NCBI GenBank assembly: GCA_036676475.1
Contig: JAKFCU010000044.1
Location: 7,721-71,720, forward strand
Direction of reading: 5' to 3'
Source of the DNA: LC029 sp036676475
Lineage (GTDB): Bacteria > Bacillota > Bacilli > Aneurinibacillales > RAOX-1
DNA length: 64,000 nucleotides
Of the stretch, positions 54,710-63,402 are shown piece by piece. The notes below the pieces were generated by a model. That model did no database searches, was not told where the DNA came from, and worked only from the letters and a program-made list of their open reading frames with translations. Each line of letters begins with the position of its first letter. The first letter of the stretch is position 1. The position numbers and the translations under genes were made by a program.

Positions 54710-55750
54710 CTATCTTCCCCTCTTTGAACGTGAAGTAATACCAGACTTAGACTTAAACAAATGGAGGTTCTCCAATGCACGTCCAGTTCCAATCGCTACA
54801 CAATCAAGCGCATTCTCGGCTACAAGCACAGGCATGCCCGTTTCATTACTCAGCAGTTTATCAAGATTTTTCATTAATGCACCGCCACCGGTCAATACAA
54901 TGCCACGGTCCATAATATCAGCGGCTAATTCAGGAGGACTCTTCTCTAGCGTTACCTTCACGGCTTCCAAAATACTGCTTACCGTTTCCTGCAACGCTTC
55001 GGTAAGTTCATGCGAAGAAACTTCAATCGTTTTGGGGAGTCCGCTTATTAAATCTCTTCCGCGAATATCCATCTTTTCATTTTCTTCAGAAGGCATCGCT
55101 GAGCCTAATTCCATCTTCAGAGTTTCCGAAGTTCTTTCCCCGATCATCAGATTATATTTCTTCTTTATATATTGAATAATGGCTTCATCCATCTCATCTC
55201 CTGCCAACCGTATGGAACGGCTCGTTACAATTCCGCCCAAAGAGATAATGGCCACTTCCGTCGTTCCGCCACCAATGTCAACGACCATGCTGCCCGTTGG
55301 TTCCCATACCGGCAAATCAGCCCCAATGGCCGCTGCAAACGGCTCCTCGATCGTATAAGCTTCTCTTGCTCCCGCTTGCTTCGTGGCATCTTCCACAGCT
55401 CTCTTCTCTACCGCTGTAATACCCGATGGAACACATACCATGACATTGGGCCGTCTGGTCAATAGTCCACGGTTTTTCTGGGCTTGCCGGATAAAATAAC
55501 GAATCATGGTTGCCGTCGTTTCAAAATCGGCAATCACACCATCTTTCATGGGACGAACTGCAACAATATTCCCTGGAGTACGGCCAATCATGCTTTTGGC
55601 TGAATTACCAACCGCCTCAATGGTTCCCGTATCCGTACGAATGGCAACCACTGAAGGTTCCCTGACAATAATACCCTTTCCTTTAACATAGACTAATGTA
55701 TTTGCTGTACCTAGATCGATACCCATATCCCGCGAAAAACCACCAAACAT
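54710..55750 (-). CDS. mreB: Actin-like rod shape protein MreB
   Basis: Filament-forming ATPase guiding lateral wall growth, 346 aa from an ATG with AAGGAG 9 bases upstream; a longer frame upstream is unlikely. Nucleotide-binding motifs DMGIDLGTANTLVYVKG, VVDIGGGTTEVAII and GIVLTGGGALMKNL are present. First gene of mreB-mreC-mreD-pbp2-minC-minD. Confidence 0.97.
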   Translation of the reverse strand: MFGGFSRDMGIDLGTANTLVYVKGKGIIVREPSVVAIRTDTGTIEAVGNSAKSMIGRTPGNIVAVRPMKDGVIADFETTATMIRYFIRQAQKNRGLLTRRPNVMVCVPSGITAVEKRAVEDATKQAGAREAYTIEEPFAAAIGADLPVWEPTGSMVVDIGGGTTEVAIISLGGIVTSRSIRLAGDEMDEAIIQYIKKKYNLMIGERTSETLKMELGSAMPSEENEKMDIRGRDLISGLPKTIEVSSHELTEALQETVSSILEAVKVTLEKSPPELAADIMDRGIVLTGGGALMKNLDKLLSNETGMPVLVAENALDCVAIGTGRALENLHLFKSKSGITSRSKRGR

Positions 55751-55863
55751 GGCGCTAATCTCCTTCCATAATCTCAAGCATCTATAATGGATTCCTGGAT
55801 TCCAGTTCATATACTGTCAATTTATACATCGACATTTAATTATAATGCCTTTTCATATTTAAT

Positions 55864-56547
55864 TCAAATCAATCCTTTTTCTCGTAAGCTGCAAAAACGA
55901 CCATCACCAATAACCACATGGTCAAGGAGATCAATGCCTATAATCTGACCAGCAGAGATCAATCTTTTGGTCACTTCTATGTCTTCCTTGCTTGGAGTCG
56001 GATCGCCGCTAGGATGATTGTGCAAGCATATAATCGATGCGCTGCTGCGACGAATCGCTTCTTTAAAAACCTCCCGGGGATGGACAATGGAGGAATTGAG
56101 GCTGCCTATAAAGATGGTATGTTGAGCGATGACTTGATTCTTGGTATTCAGAAACAAACAAACGAAATGTTCTTGCGTGAGATGCCGCATTTCCTCCATC
56201 ATCAGCTTGGATACATCTTCTGGAGAGCGGATGGCCCACCGCTCCTGCGGCGTCGTTTTTGCCACTCTTCTTCCCAATTCAATCCCAGCTAATAGTTGGA
56301 CAGCCTTCGCCATGCCTATACCTCTAACTTTTACGAGCTCTTCTAAAGAGGTGTCTAAAAACTCCCTTATTCCCCCCACTTGACCTAAGACCCGGTTGGC
56401 TAAATTCATGACCGACTCACCGGAAGAGCCCGTCCGAAGAAGAATAGCAATCAATTCTGCATTGGATAATGCCTCTAAGCCCTGATTCATCATTCTCTCT
56501 CTAGGTAGCTCAACCACAGGGACGCTGGATAAGGTTTTTCCCCCCAT
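55864..56547 (-). CDS. radC: RadC-family JAB1/MPN domain protein
   Basis: A 227-aa protein with an N-terminal helix-hairpin-helix region (VRGIGMAKAVQLLAGIELGRR) and a JAMM metal motif HNHPSGDPTPSKED preceded by the conserved Glu in HPREVFKEA. The old DNA-repair name is not supported by function; the biochemical role is unknown. Between maf and mreB, the normal place in Bacillales. Confidence 0.93.
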   Translation of the reverse strand: MGGKTLSSVPVVELPRERMMNQGLEALSNAELIAILLRTGSSGESVMNLANRVLGQVGGIREFLDTSLEELVKVRGIGMAKAVQLLAGIELGRRVAKTTPQERWAIRSPEDVSKLMMEEMRHLTQEHFVCLFLNTKNQVIAQHTIFIGSLNSSIVHPREVFKEAIRRSSASIICLHNHPSGDPTPSKEDIEVTKRLISAGQIIGIDLLDHVVIGDGRFCSLREKGLI

Positions 56548-56572
56548 AATACAACCCCTTACTTCAATATTA

Positions 56573-57205
56573 TTACCGGTTCTCCATTGTATGTCTGCTT
56601 TTCCATTCGTTCAGTATATTTCGTCCAAATCCATCCAGATATTCAGCTAACAAGCGAATCGGCAAGCCTACCACGGAGAAATAATCCCCTTCAATTCCAT
56701 TAATGAAGAGAGAACCAATCCCTTGAATCGCATAGGCTCCAGCCTTATCCATCGGTTCTTGCGTAGCGATATAAGTTCGTATCTCTTGTTCGGATAGGGG
56801 TCGCATACTTACTTTCGTTTCTACATGCCCTGTTTTACGGTTTCCCGTAGAAACATCAATGACAGCTAATCCGCTATAAACAGAGTGATTCCTCCCCTGA
56901 AGGGCAGCTAGCATTCGAAAAGCATCCTGTTCATCCAAAGGTTTGCCTAAAACTTGCCCATCAAGAACGACGATCGTATCTGACCCAATCACGAGACCTT
57001 CTGTATATTTAGAAGCCACATCGGCAGCCTTTCTCACCGCCAACAATTCGACAACCTCCGACGGTTTTAGTCCGTCATCCACCGATTCATCCGCTCCGCT
57101 TGGGTGAATAATGAAATCCAATCCCAAATTTCGCAGCATTTCCTGGCGGCGAGGTGAGGAAGAGGCTAAAATAATTTGCTTTATTAACAACGATGAATCA
57201 TCCAT
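56573..57205 (-). CDS. maf: Maf-family nucleotide pyrophosphatase
   Basis: Hydrolyses non-canonical or modified nucleoside triphosphates and may influence septum formation, 210 aa from ATG 57205 with GGGAGG at good spacing. Motifs LASSSPRRQEML, GSDTIVVLDGQVLGKP and DKAGAYAIQGIGSLFINGIEGDYFSVVGLP are intact. Confidence 0.96.
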   Translation of the reverse strand: MDDSSLLIKQIILASSSPRRQEMLRNLGLDFIIHPSGADESVDDGLKPSEVVELLAVRKAADVASKYTEGLVIGSDTIVVLDGQVLGKPLDEQDAFRMLAALQGRNHSVYSGLAVIDVSTGNRKTGHVETKVSMRPLSEQEIRTYIATQEPMDKAGAYAIQGIGSLFINGIEGDYFSVVGLPIRLLAEYLDGFGRNILNEWKSRHTMENR

Positions 57206-57219
57206 GTCCAACCTCCCGT

Positions 57220-57456
57220 TTACTTCATTTTTCTATATAGCCAATAAGCTAAAACCAACCCCATAATTCCACTCAAGTTTAGTTTAACCTGAACAAAGAA
57301 ATCATACTTAATAAGGACAAAATCTCCTTTGGGATGCCAATTGATTTCTTCCCCCACTCCTAAAAATGGAATATATTGTCCTAATATCTTCCCTAGAATA
57401 CTACCAAAAATAAGTCCAACAATCAGAACAATGATCATTACAATGGTGTCTTTCAT
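57220..57456 (-). CDS. DUF4321 family membrane protein
   Basis: Protein of 78 aa with an N-terminal helix (TIVMIIVLIVGLIFGSILG), a short external loop (EEINWHPKGDFVLIKYDFFVQVK) and a second helix, matching DUF4321. Function unknown; conserved next to maf. Repeat copies H and I begin directly upstream of its start. Confidence 0.9.
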   Translation of the reverse strand: MKDTIVMIIVLIVGLIFGSILGKILGQYIPFLGVGEEINWHPKGDFVLIKYDFFVQVKLNLSGIMGLVLAYWLYRKMK

Positions 57457-57467
57457 CTTGTCTCCTT

Positions 57468-57518
57468 TAGAAAGCTACTGGCGTAGCCATCAGCGTATAA
57501 TACTTTTCAATAAGTGTT
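57468..57518 (+). repeat. Two-hairpin repeat, copy H
   Basis: Hairpin 1 perfect (GCTAC-TGGC-GTAGC); hairpin 2 ATACTT-TTCAAT-AAGTGT is kept by a T-G wobble. Tandem with fragment I. Confidence 0.88.
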
Positions 57519-57537
57519 AGAAAGCTACATGAATAGC
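57519..57537 (+). repeat. Two-hairpin repeat, fragment I
   Basis: Left part only, with GCTA...TAGC hairpin remnant, directly after copy H. Confidence 0.6.
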
Positions 57538-57853
57538 TAATTGCATTCAATAGATTCAGATAAGTTGAGAAAAGGAAATATTTACCCTTGTGTCTTCATC
57601 AGTTTAGCAAAACACCTTAGGATGGACAAGATGTGTTTCAGGTTGAAAGAGAAAGAAAAATCGTGCTTTTAGGTTGAAAGAGCATTCATGGGTCTAGATT
57701 GGGAATAGAAAGGGAATACCTAAAGGAGATTCTAAAAAGGTTAGACCTCTCCCCTGTTAACCCGCTCTTTCTTTTTGGAGATTCTGCAAATTTTTCAATT
57801 ACTTTTCATGATAAGATAGGTGTCCGCCGAGTAACGTTTAGTTCGAGTGAATA

Positions 57854-57883
57854 TTGACATATATTTTTTATTATAATTATACT
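57854..57883 (+). promoter_or_regulatory. Orphan promoter-like site on plus strand
   Basis: TTGACA (57854-57859), 18-base AT-rich spacer and TATACT (57878-57883). No plus-strand gene follows before the opposing spoIIB end. May drive an RNA antisense to spoIIB or be fortuitous in AT-rich DNA. Confidence 0.4.
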
Positions 57884-58020
57884 TCCTGCAAGATTGATAA
57901 CTATTTCATTTTATTTTCATGTGTATTCCACTTATTCTTATTGAAAATTATCCAGATATGAGCGAGATCCTGGGATAAATGAGCGAGTTATGCTAGGATA
58001 TGTTGCAATTATGTGCGACC

Positions 58021-58044
58021 GCGCATAATACTTTCTGATAAGTA
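58021..58044 (+). repeat. Two-hairpin repeat, right-end fragment J
   Basis: GCGCATA followed by hairpin 2 ATACTT-TCTGAT-AAGTAT; hairpin 1 absent. Abuts the spoIIB terminator. Confidence 0.75.
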
Positions 58045-58045
58045 T

Positions 58046-58075
58046 AAAAAAAGAGCTATCCAATCAGGATAACTC
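58046..58075 (-). terminator. Terminator after spoIIB-like gene
   Basis: GAG-TATCC stem (one mismatch) followed by TTTTTTT on the minus strand, just after the stop. Confidence 0.8.
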
Positions 58076-58078
58076 CCC

Positions 58079-59275
58079 TTATTTAAATGAAGAAAGCAGT
58101 TGCGTTTTACTCTGAAACCCATCCAATAAAGCCTGTTCAGCCTGCCATAGATGTCCCGCTTCCGGCTGCTTCTGATAGCGTTCCATGGCAGAAACCCCTT
58201 TGGTGTAATCATTAAGCAGGCGATTTCCTAAGGACTGCTGGGACTCTGGAAGCTTGTTCACCCATTCTCTGCCGTATTGCAGCAAGGTTCGATGGGCTTC
58301 CGTAATTTCCTTCAACTGATTCCCGCCCAACTTTCCAGCGGTGAGCCCTTCACCGATTGCATTTCCTAAGATCGTTGCAAATAGCTGCTCCTGCTTAAAC
58401 CATTGATCCCATTCTTCCTGAGTTGTAGTTGCCCCTGCCAAAATGGTTTTTGGCTCAATCTTGAATTCCTTTATATAAACATCCATTTCCTGAAAATGGT
58501 TTGCGATAGCCAAGGCGTGATCCCGGTTAACTGCTATGCCCAAGAAAAGGTAGGCGGGTTTTTCCCCGGAAAAGCTGCTTGGCCAACCTTTACTCTTAAT
58601 TTTCTCTAAAATAGGGGTGGCGCTTGCCTGATCCTGAAAAACTCCTCCTTGCACCATATAGTAAGTAGAAGAGGGAAGGGTGATAGAAACGGTTGTTATT
58701 TTCGCTTCTCCAGGCAACGTGCCAGTTTCAGCATTTTCCTGCAGTTTCGTCTGCAGAGTTCCTTGACCACTCCCTGTCTCCACAGTCTCTGAAATAGGCT
58801 TAGGGGGAGTTGCAGGGTTGTCTAGCATTCCGGATTTAAAAAAGGAAAGGACAATATACCCGAAAACAACGCCAAGTGCCACAGCGCCCAAAACAGAAGC
58901 TAAGACTCCAATCAAGCCTTTAGCATTTTTTTCTCTTCCGCTATTCAAGCGGGATGGACCCAATCGTCGGCCTGCAAAACTCTCTTCGTCCTCAAAAGAA
59001 GCATATTTTGTGCCATAGGATTTGAACTCGTCTGCTGACTCCTTGCTAGCGGAGATTTCACTCTTGGCTGGCAAAGGCTCTACATCTTCTTCCGGGAGAT
59101 GCTCTGGTTCGGTTTCTTCAGTCCGACTCTCTATCTCTTCATTTGATTTGATCCACTCTTGCTTTTCTTCCTTAGCATTTTTCTCCTGTTTTTTAGGTAA
59201 AGGAGTTCCGCTCTTTAGCTCATTGGCTTGTCCTAGCTTAATCGTAATTCTCGCCCGATTCTTGTCCACGATCAT
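58079..59275 (-). CDS. spoIIB: SpoIIB-like SPOR domain protein
   Basis: A 398-aa protein with a long acidic cytoplasmic N terminus, one membrane helix (GVLASVLGAVALGVVFGYIVLSFF, about residue 135) and an external SPOR domain (YYMVQGGVFQDQASATPILEKIKSKGWPSSF). In B. subtilis SpoIIB helps septal wall thinning at engulfment, and the gene lies beside comC and maf as here. Low similarity outside SPOR means the name rests mainly on design and position. Confidence 0.82.
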   Translation of the reverse strand: MIVDKNRARITIKLGQANELKSGTPLPKKQEKNAKEEKQEWIKSNEEIESRTEETEPEHLPEEDVEPLPAKSEISASKESADEFKSYGTKYASFEDEESFAGRRLGPSRLNSGREKNAKGLIGVLASVLGAVALGVVFGYIVLSFFKSGMLDNPATPPKPISETVETGSGQGTLQTKLQENAETGTLPGEAKITTVSITLPSSTYYMVQGGVFQDQASATPILEKIKSKGWPSSFSGEKPAYLFLGIAVNRDHALAIANHFQEMDVYIKEFKIEPKTILAGATTTQEEWDQWFKQEQLFATILGNAIGEGLTAGKLGGNQLKEITEAHRTLLQYGREWVNKLPESQQSLGNRLLNDYTKGVSAMERYQKQPEAGHLWQAEQALLDGFQSKTQLLSSFK

Positions 59276-59342
59276 CTCTCCTTAAATAGAGGTTGTTACT
59301 CTATATTATGAGAATGAGAGATTAATAGAACTTAAAATCTAA

Positions 59343-60104
59343 TTACGGCCGAAGAATAAAATCCAAATAAGCCTGGATCAGGTCATTACCCCAAAAATAA
59401 GCAAGAAAAATGCCTAATGCTAAGAAAGGTCCAAAGGGAATCGGTTGTTTCCTTTTTACAATTTTCGCCAACAACAGAAAGCCTCCGACAGTCCCCCCAA
59501 TGAAAGAAGCAATAAAAAAAGAGAGCAGCGTCAGCTTCCATCCGATCGCCATGCCAACGACCGCCATCAATTTTATATCTCCGCCCCCCATCCCTCCGCG
59601 ACTAATCAAAGCGATAAGGAGGAGAAGTCCGCCGCCAGAGAGCACTCCCAACAAGTAATTTGTGTAAGGTAACGGCTGGTAAAATAGGTGAATCAAACTG
59701 AACAGGGCAAAAAAGAATATGTTCACTTTGTTTGAGATGATTTGATATAAAAGATCACTGATGGTGATCGTGGCCAATAAGGCCATTAATGGTATGGCAA
59801 TCCATAATTCTTGATTGAACCCAATTTGAGCATAAGTAAAGACAAACAGGCTGGTCGTGAATATCTCACCCAATGGATATACCGGAGAAACCTTAGTCTT
59901 ACAGTATCTGCATTTTCCCCCTAACGCAAGAAAACTAAGTACAGGAATTAAGTCTAATGGTCCTAATGGATGATGGCACTTTACACAATGTGAAGCAGGA
60001 TAAACAATCGATTCCCCTTTCGGAATGCGGATGGCGACCACGTTGAGGAAGGAGGATAGAATTAAGAAAAATAGAATGACGAAAATATAGATGATCGTGT
60101 CCAA
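59343..60104 (-). CDS. comC: Type IV prepilin peptidase (ComC/PilD)
   Basis: Membrane aspartyl protease that cleaves prepilin leaders, and in many cases N-methylates them, 253 aa. TTG start with AGGAGG 7 bases upstream. The zinc-binding CxxC pairs are in CVKCHHPLG and CRYCKTKVS. Catalytic aspartates are in the first (TISDLLYQIISN) and second (GGGDIKLMAVVG) motifs. Next to pilin genes, which are its likely substrates. Confidence 0.95.
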   Translation of the reverse strand: MDTIIYIFVILFFLILSSFLNVVAIRIPKGESIVYPASHCVKCHHPLGPLDLIPVLSFLALGGKCRYCKTKVSPVYPLGEIFTTSLFVFTYAQIGFNQELWIAIPLMALLATITISDLLYQIISNKVNIFFFALFSLIHLFYQPLPYTNYLLGVLSGGGLLLLIALISRGGMGGGDIKLMAVVGMAIGWKLTLLSFFIASFIGGTVGGFLLLAKIVKRKQPIPFGPFLALGIFLAYFWGNDLIQAYLDFILRP

Positions 60105-60177
60105 CGGTGTTCCTCCTGAAAGAATAAATTAAATAAAATGAGAAAAGAGATGGACGAGGAGTCATCTCTTAATTGGT

Positions 60178-60660
60178 TTAAGGAGTATTAATAATTGATG
60201 TATCCTTTATATCGTCGACCAAAATAGGCACGTCTGCTGTTCCAATTTGTCTTTCAAATCCTTTTAGAAAAATAAAATATGTAATATTTCCATGATCAGC
60301 ACGAATTTCTACGTAAGATTTTTCTTGATCATCGATGTCGACTTCACTCCGCATCATCTCCCCAGTATCAGGATCACGGAATGGTTCAAGAAAACCTTGA
60401 TTGACTAACTGATGATAATAAATCTTTACTGGGCTACCCGATTCCTCCATCGCCTTCAGCTGTGCCCTAATATTCAAGGATGCTGCCTCTTTCATACTGT
60501 AGGCATTCGACACAAACGCACGATCCTTTGCTTCTTGGATCAAATTCCCCATAAGGGGAACAGCTACCGCTGACAAAATCCCCAGAATGACGATGACGGC
60601 CAGCAGCTCGATCATCGTCATTCCCTTTTGATTAAGGACTGGATGGCAAAGTCTTTTCAT
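60178..60660 (-). CDS. Type IV prepilin-like protein (minor pilin)
   Basis: Protein of 160 aa with a class III signal: short basic leader ending in G, then MTMIELLAVIVILGILSAVAVPL with Glu at +5. The C-terminal domain is small and acidic with RDPDTGEMM. Overlaps the PilO-like gene by 29 bases at its start and lies just upstream of the prepilin peptidase. Confidence 0.9.
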   Translation of the reverse strand: MKRLCHPVLNQKGMTMIELLAVIVILGILSAVAVPLMGNLIQEAKDRAFVSNAYSMKEAASLNIRAQLKAMEESGSPVKIYYHQLVNQGFLEPFRDPDTGEMMRSEVDIDDQEKSYVEIRADHGNITYFIFLKGFERQIGTADVPILVDDIKDTSIINTP

Positions 60661-61405
60661 CTAGCACCTCATTCCAAGAAAGGGGATTGGTTCTATGGCT
60701 CGGCTCGGGATATTCGATATGAGGCAAATCTTTGATCAACTCCTTCAACTGAGGAGCATAGAAGGTAGAAACCTGAACCGTATAGTTCATTTCTGGCTTT
60801 TGATCGCTTAGGACCATCACTTCCGGATTCCCGGTAAAGGAAAGTGATTCAATATTCGTTACCCGCTTCAGCTTCTCCATTCGCGTCAAAAATTGTTCCA
60901 TTTGTGTATAATTGGGCGATGTAACCGACAAATTAACGGTTAAACGCTTGATTCCTTGCGGAAGTGGTGAAGCTTCGTTTGGTTGTGCTGAATCGGAAGG
61001 CTGCTCTTTTGTTTCATTCAAAGGGTTTTGAATCTCATTGGTCGTGGAATTTTCCTCGCTCTTGAACGTTTCATCCCCATCGCTGATTCCATAAGAAAGA
61101 ATCAGACTGTCAGATAAGACCTCTGCTTTTTCCAAATCAAGCAGGAACTGGTCAACTAATGGAGCAACAGGAACCTTTTGCTGTAAATGGGCGGTATTTT
61201 GTAATAAGACTGCTGCCTTTTGGTCACCCTTTTGCTGTATAATCGAGGCTAGCTTTTCTTCGGTTTTAATCTCCTGATGTACCTGCTCAATCTGACTTTG
61301 CAAGGGTTTGATAAATAAGTAATACCCACCCATGATCAGGGAAGTTGGCAAAAGGAGAGAGACAAAGATGACGACCACTCGTTTCCAGGAAACATCCATC
61401 TGCAT
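60632..61405 (-). CDS. pilO: PilO-like type IV pilus alignment protein
   Basis: Bitopic inner-membrane protein, 257 aa. N-terminal helix (VVVIFVSLLLPTSLIMGGYYLF), coiled coil (QSQIEQVHQEIKTEEKLASIIQ), and a ferredoxin-like domain containing LTVNLSVTSPNYTQMEQFLTRMEKLKRVTNIESL, which is typical of PilO. Contains an acidic/polar linker. Start touches the PilN stop by one base. Confidence 0.85.
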   Translation of the reverse strand: MQMDVSWKRVVVIFVSLLLPTSLIMGGYYLFIKPLQSQIEQVHQEIKTEEKLASIIQQKGDQKAAVLLQNTAHLQQKVPVAPLVDQFLLDLEKAEVLSDSLILSYGISDGDETFKSEENSTTNEIQNPLNETKEQPSDSAQPNEASPLPQGIKRLTVNLSVTSPNYTQMEQFLTRMEKLKRVTNIESLSFTGNPEVMVLSDQKPEMNYTVQVSTFYAPQLKELIKDLPHIEYPEPSHRTNPLSWNEVLDEKTLPSSP

Positions 61406-62028
61406 TATTTGGCCTCTCCTTTCTCCTCTTTGACTTTTTCTACATGGAGCTTAATTTGAAACTGTGCTGTATATCGAGGCATAAACCGTGCCTTATCTTC
61501 ATCTGCTATTGATAGCTCCCCGGTCCCCACAGAAGCAGTCGGTGGAGTCATGGGTGAAGCGGCTACATTTCCAAGCTTGATCTCTTGAATGATCGGATCG
61601 CTTTCCAACTCGTGCAGATATGCAGAAACTTCGTGAAGCGTATCAAACTGGACGGAAATATTGATTGTCCCTTCATCCGTATATTGATAATTGAGAAAAA
61701 GTCCATATTTTGGGAGAGCTGAAACTAAATGATGCAAAACCAATACCGTAGATACAGGCTTTTGTTCGATCCATTTGATGATCCCTTCCAATTGACTAAC
61801 CGCAGTAGAAGCCACGGTTTGATTCGCTTTCTGCTCTTGGACCTCCCGAAGCTTTTTGGTCATGGTTAATTGCTGTTGGGCTGTCGACAGCTCCAACTGA
61901 AGAGATTGGTACTGGAAGTAAAGCCAAATAACTCCGCCAAATAAAATAAAGAAGCTAAAGACCAATAGGACTAGATGTGAGATACTCTTTTTTTTCCGCT
62001 GCGGCAAAAGGTTGATATTGACTAACAT
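61405..62028 (-). CDS. pilN: PilN-like type IV pilus protein
   Basis: Bitopic protein of 207 aa starting with the conserved VNINLLPQR that binds PilM. A membrane helix (HLVLLVFSFFILFGGVIWLYF), a coiled coil and a small external domain follow. Adjacent by one base to pilM and overlapping pilO. Confidence 0.88.
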   Translation of the reverse strand: MLVNINLLPQRKKKSISHLVLLVFSFFILFGGVIWLYFQYQSLQLELSTAQQQLTMTKKLREVQEQKANQTVASTAVSQLEGIIKWIEQKPVSTVLVLHHLVSALPKYGLFLNYQYTDEGTINISVQFDTLHEVSAYLHELESDPIIQEIKLGNVAASPMTPPTASVGTGELSIADEDKARFMPRYTAQFQIKLHVEKVKEEKGEAK

Positions 62029-63057
62029 TTACTGTACCTCTTTAAGTGCTAGACCTAAAGACAAGTAGTAGCGGAGTAATATCGGATCCCCTTTCAGGGT
62101 AACAAAGAGATCCTCGCCAAACGAATCCACCGGGACATCCATCATATCCTTTAATCTTTGCTCGATTGATTCCAAATCAGGATGATCTCCGGTAATCAGA
62201 ATTCGGGTAATTTCTTCTTTCCCCTGATTTAATGAATACCGGTAAAAATTCATCACCCGCTCAATTTCCCCGATCATATTTTGAATTTCCCCCTGCAAGT
62301 AATCCGGATCGCCTGACCATTTGAGTGTCTCTATGCCCAAATCATCCCGCTGCAAGTTCCATCCGGCCAAATCAATATTCATTTTTAAATGACGCATAAA
62401 GACGAGCTGATATTCTTTAAAAATCCCCATGTTGACCGACTGAATATCGAATTGGATGCACAGCAAATGATCATCCTTTAGGGCCCGGCCCAGCTGATGG
62501 TATAGACGATAAATCGCCAAAGAAGAAATATCCGCCGCAACCGGCTTTAACTTGACTTTTTCTAGCAAATTGGCATAATCGACAACAATATTTTCAGGCG
62601 CAGCATAAAAAAGCACTTCTTTTTTATTATTTTGCATGCTCAAAATTTCATAATCAAACACGGGATTTTCAAAAGGAAGATGGATGCTTGCCCCGATTTC
62701 CATATAAAAGTATCCTTTCACTTCCGCATCCAACACATCTTCCGGGATGTGCAGTTTTCGTACGACCACAAAGGGATCGGGAACGAGAAATTGGACCTCA
62801 CACTTTTGGATGCCCCATTCTTGAATGCACTCTTCCAGAATGATTTGAAGCGTTTCCATATCCGTAATTTTCCCTTCGCGAATCAATCCTTCCGGCAAAT
62901 AGCGTTCTCCGCATAATCGAATGGATTGCAAATTCCGATTTTTCACATCCAAACAACGGATCACATGATCTCTTATGATCAGGCTCACTCTTCTTTTATT
63001 GCGAAGGACAAAGGATAGCGGCATACGAATCACCCATTCATATTTTTGTAGAAACAT
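62029..63057 (-). CDS. pilM: PilM-like actin-fold type IV pilus protein
   Basis: Cytoplasmic actin-like protein of 342 aa expected to bind the N-terminal tail of PilN. Recognisable features are VSLIIRDHVIRCLDVKNR, VRKLHIPEDVLDAEVKGYFYMEIGASIHLPFEN, VVAD-type repeat KPVAADISSLAIYRLY, and the late ITRILITGDHPDLESI. The true start may be the internal ATG before PLSFVLRNKRR. First gene of pilM-pilN-pilO-minor pilin-comC. Confidence 0.88.
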   Translation of the reverse strand: MFLQKYEWVIRMPLSFVLRNKRRVSLIIRDHVIRCLDVKNRNLQSIRLCGERYLPEGLIREGKITDMETLQIILEECIQEWGIQKCEVQFLVPDPFVVVRKLHIPEDVLDAEVKGYFYMEIGASIHLPFENPVFDYEILSMQNNKKEVLFYAAPENIVVDYANLLEKVKLKPVAADISSLAIYRLYHQLGRALKDDHLLCIQFDIQSVNMGIFKEYQLVFMRHLKMNIDLAGWNLQRDDLGIETLKWSGDPDYLQGEIQNMIGEIERVMNFYRYSLNQGKEEITRILITGDHPDLESIEQRLKDMMDVPVDSFGEDLFVTLKGDPILLRYYLSLGLALKEVQ

Positions 63058-63402
63058 GCTGAAATATCATGCTACCCAATCGTTTCCGAAAAAGTAGGCT
63101 AGTAAAGCCACAAATCCAAAGTAATCTCTAAAAAAGAAATCAATGACCAGGCGATCAGCAATTCCTTTGACCATCCCACCTGTCACGGTGAAATCGTGAA
63201 AAGATATGCTGCTGTAAATTCAACCAAACAATTCATTTCATGTGGGGAACTCTTAAATCTACTACATTAATAGAAGGATCTGAATAGAGAAATGATTATA
63301 AAATTACAGGAAAATAGTAGGATATTCAGCGAATCAGTACTTCGATTATGATAGTTAAAAGGGGAACAACCCTCGGGGGAGGGTTGTTCTAAAGATTTTT
63401 TA
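63058..63402. other. Intergenic region upstream of pilM
   Basis: 345 bases. It holds the pilin terminator (63364-63389) and a small hairpin TCACG-CGTGA (about 63183-63199). An open minus-strand frame of about 35-50 codons ends with TGA at 63070 just before pilM (VKGIADRLVIDFFF...YFFGNDWVA) but has no convincing ribosome site. No cyclic-di-GMP riboswitch consensus was found. Confidence 0.45.
63364..63389 (-). terminator. Terminator after major pilin gene
   Basis: GAACAACCCT / AGGGTTGTTC stem followed by CCCCTTTT on the minus strand. Confidence 0.8.

Larger units (their letters stand above)
57457..58078. other. 622-base intergenic region
   Basis: Between DUF4321 and spoIIB-like genes. Holds repeat copies H, I and J and a plus-strand promoter-like site at 57854-57883. 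Two copies of AGGTTGAAAGAG lie about 33 bases apart (57635-57680) and two of ATGAGCGAG (57959-57990). No supported reading frame on either strand. Confidence 0.6.
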
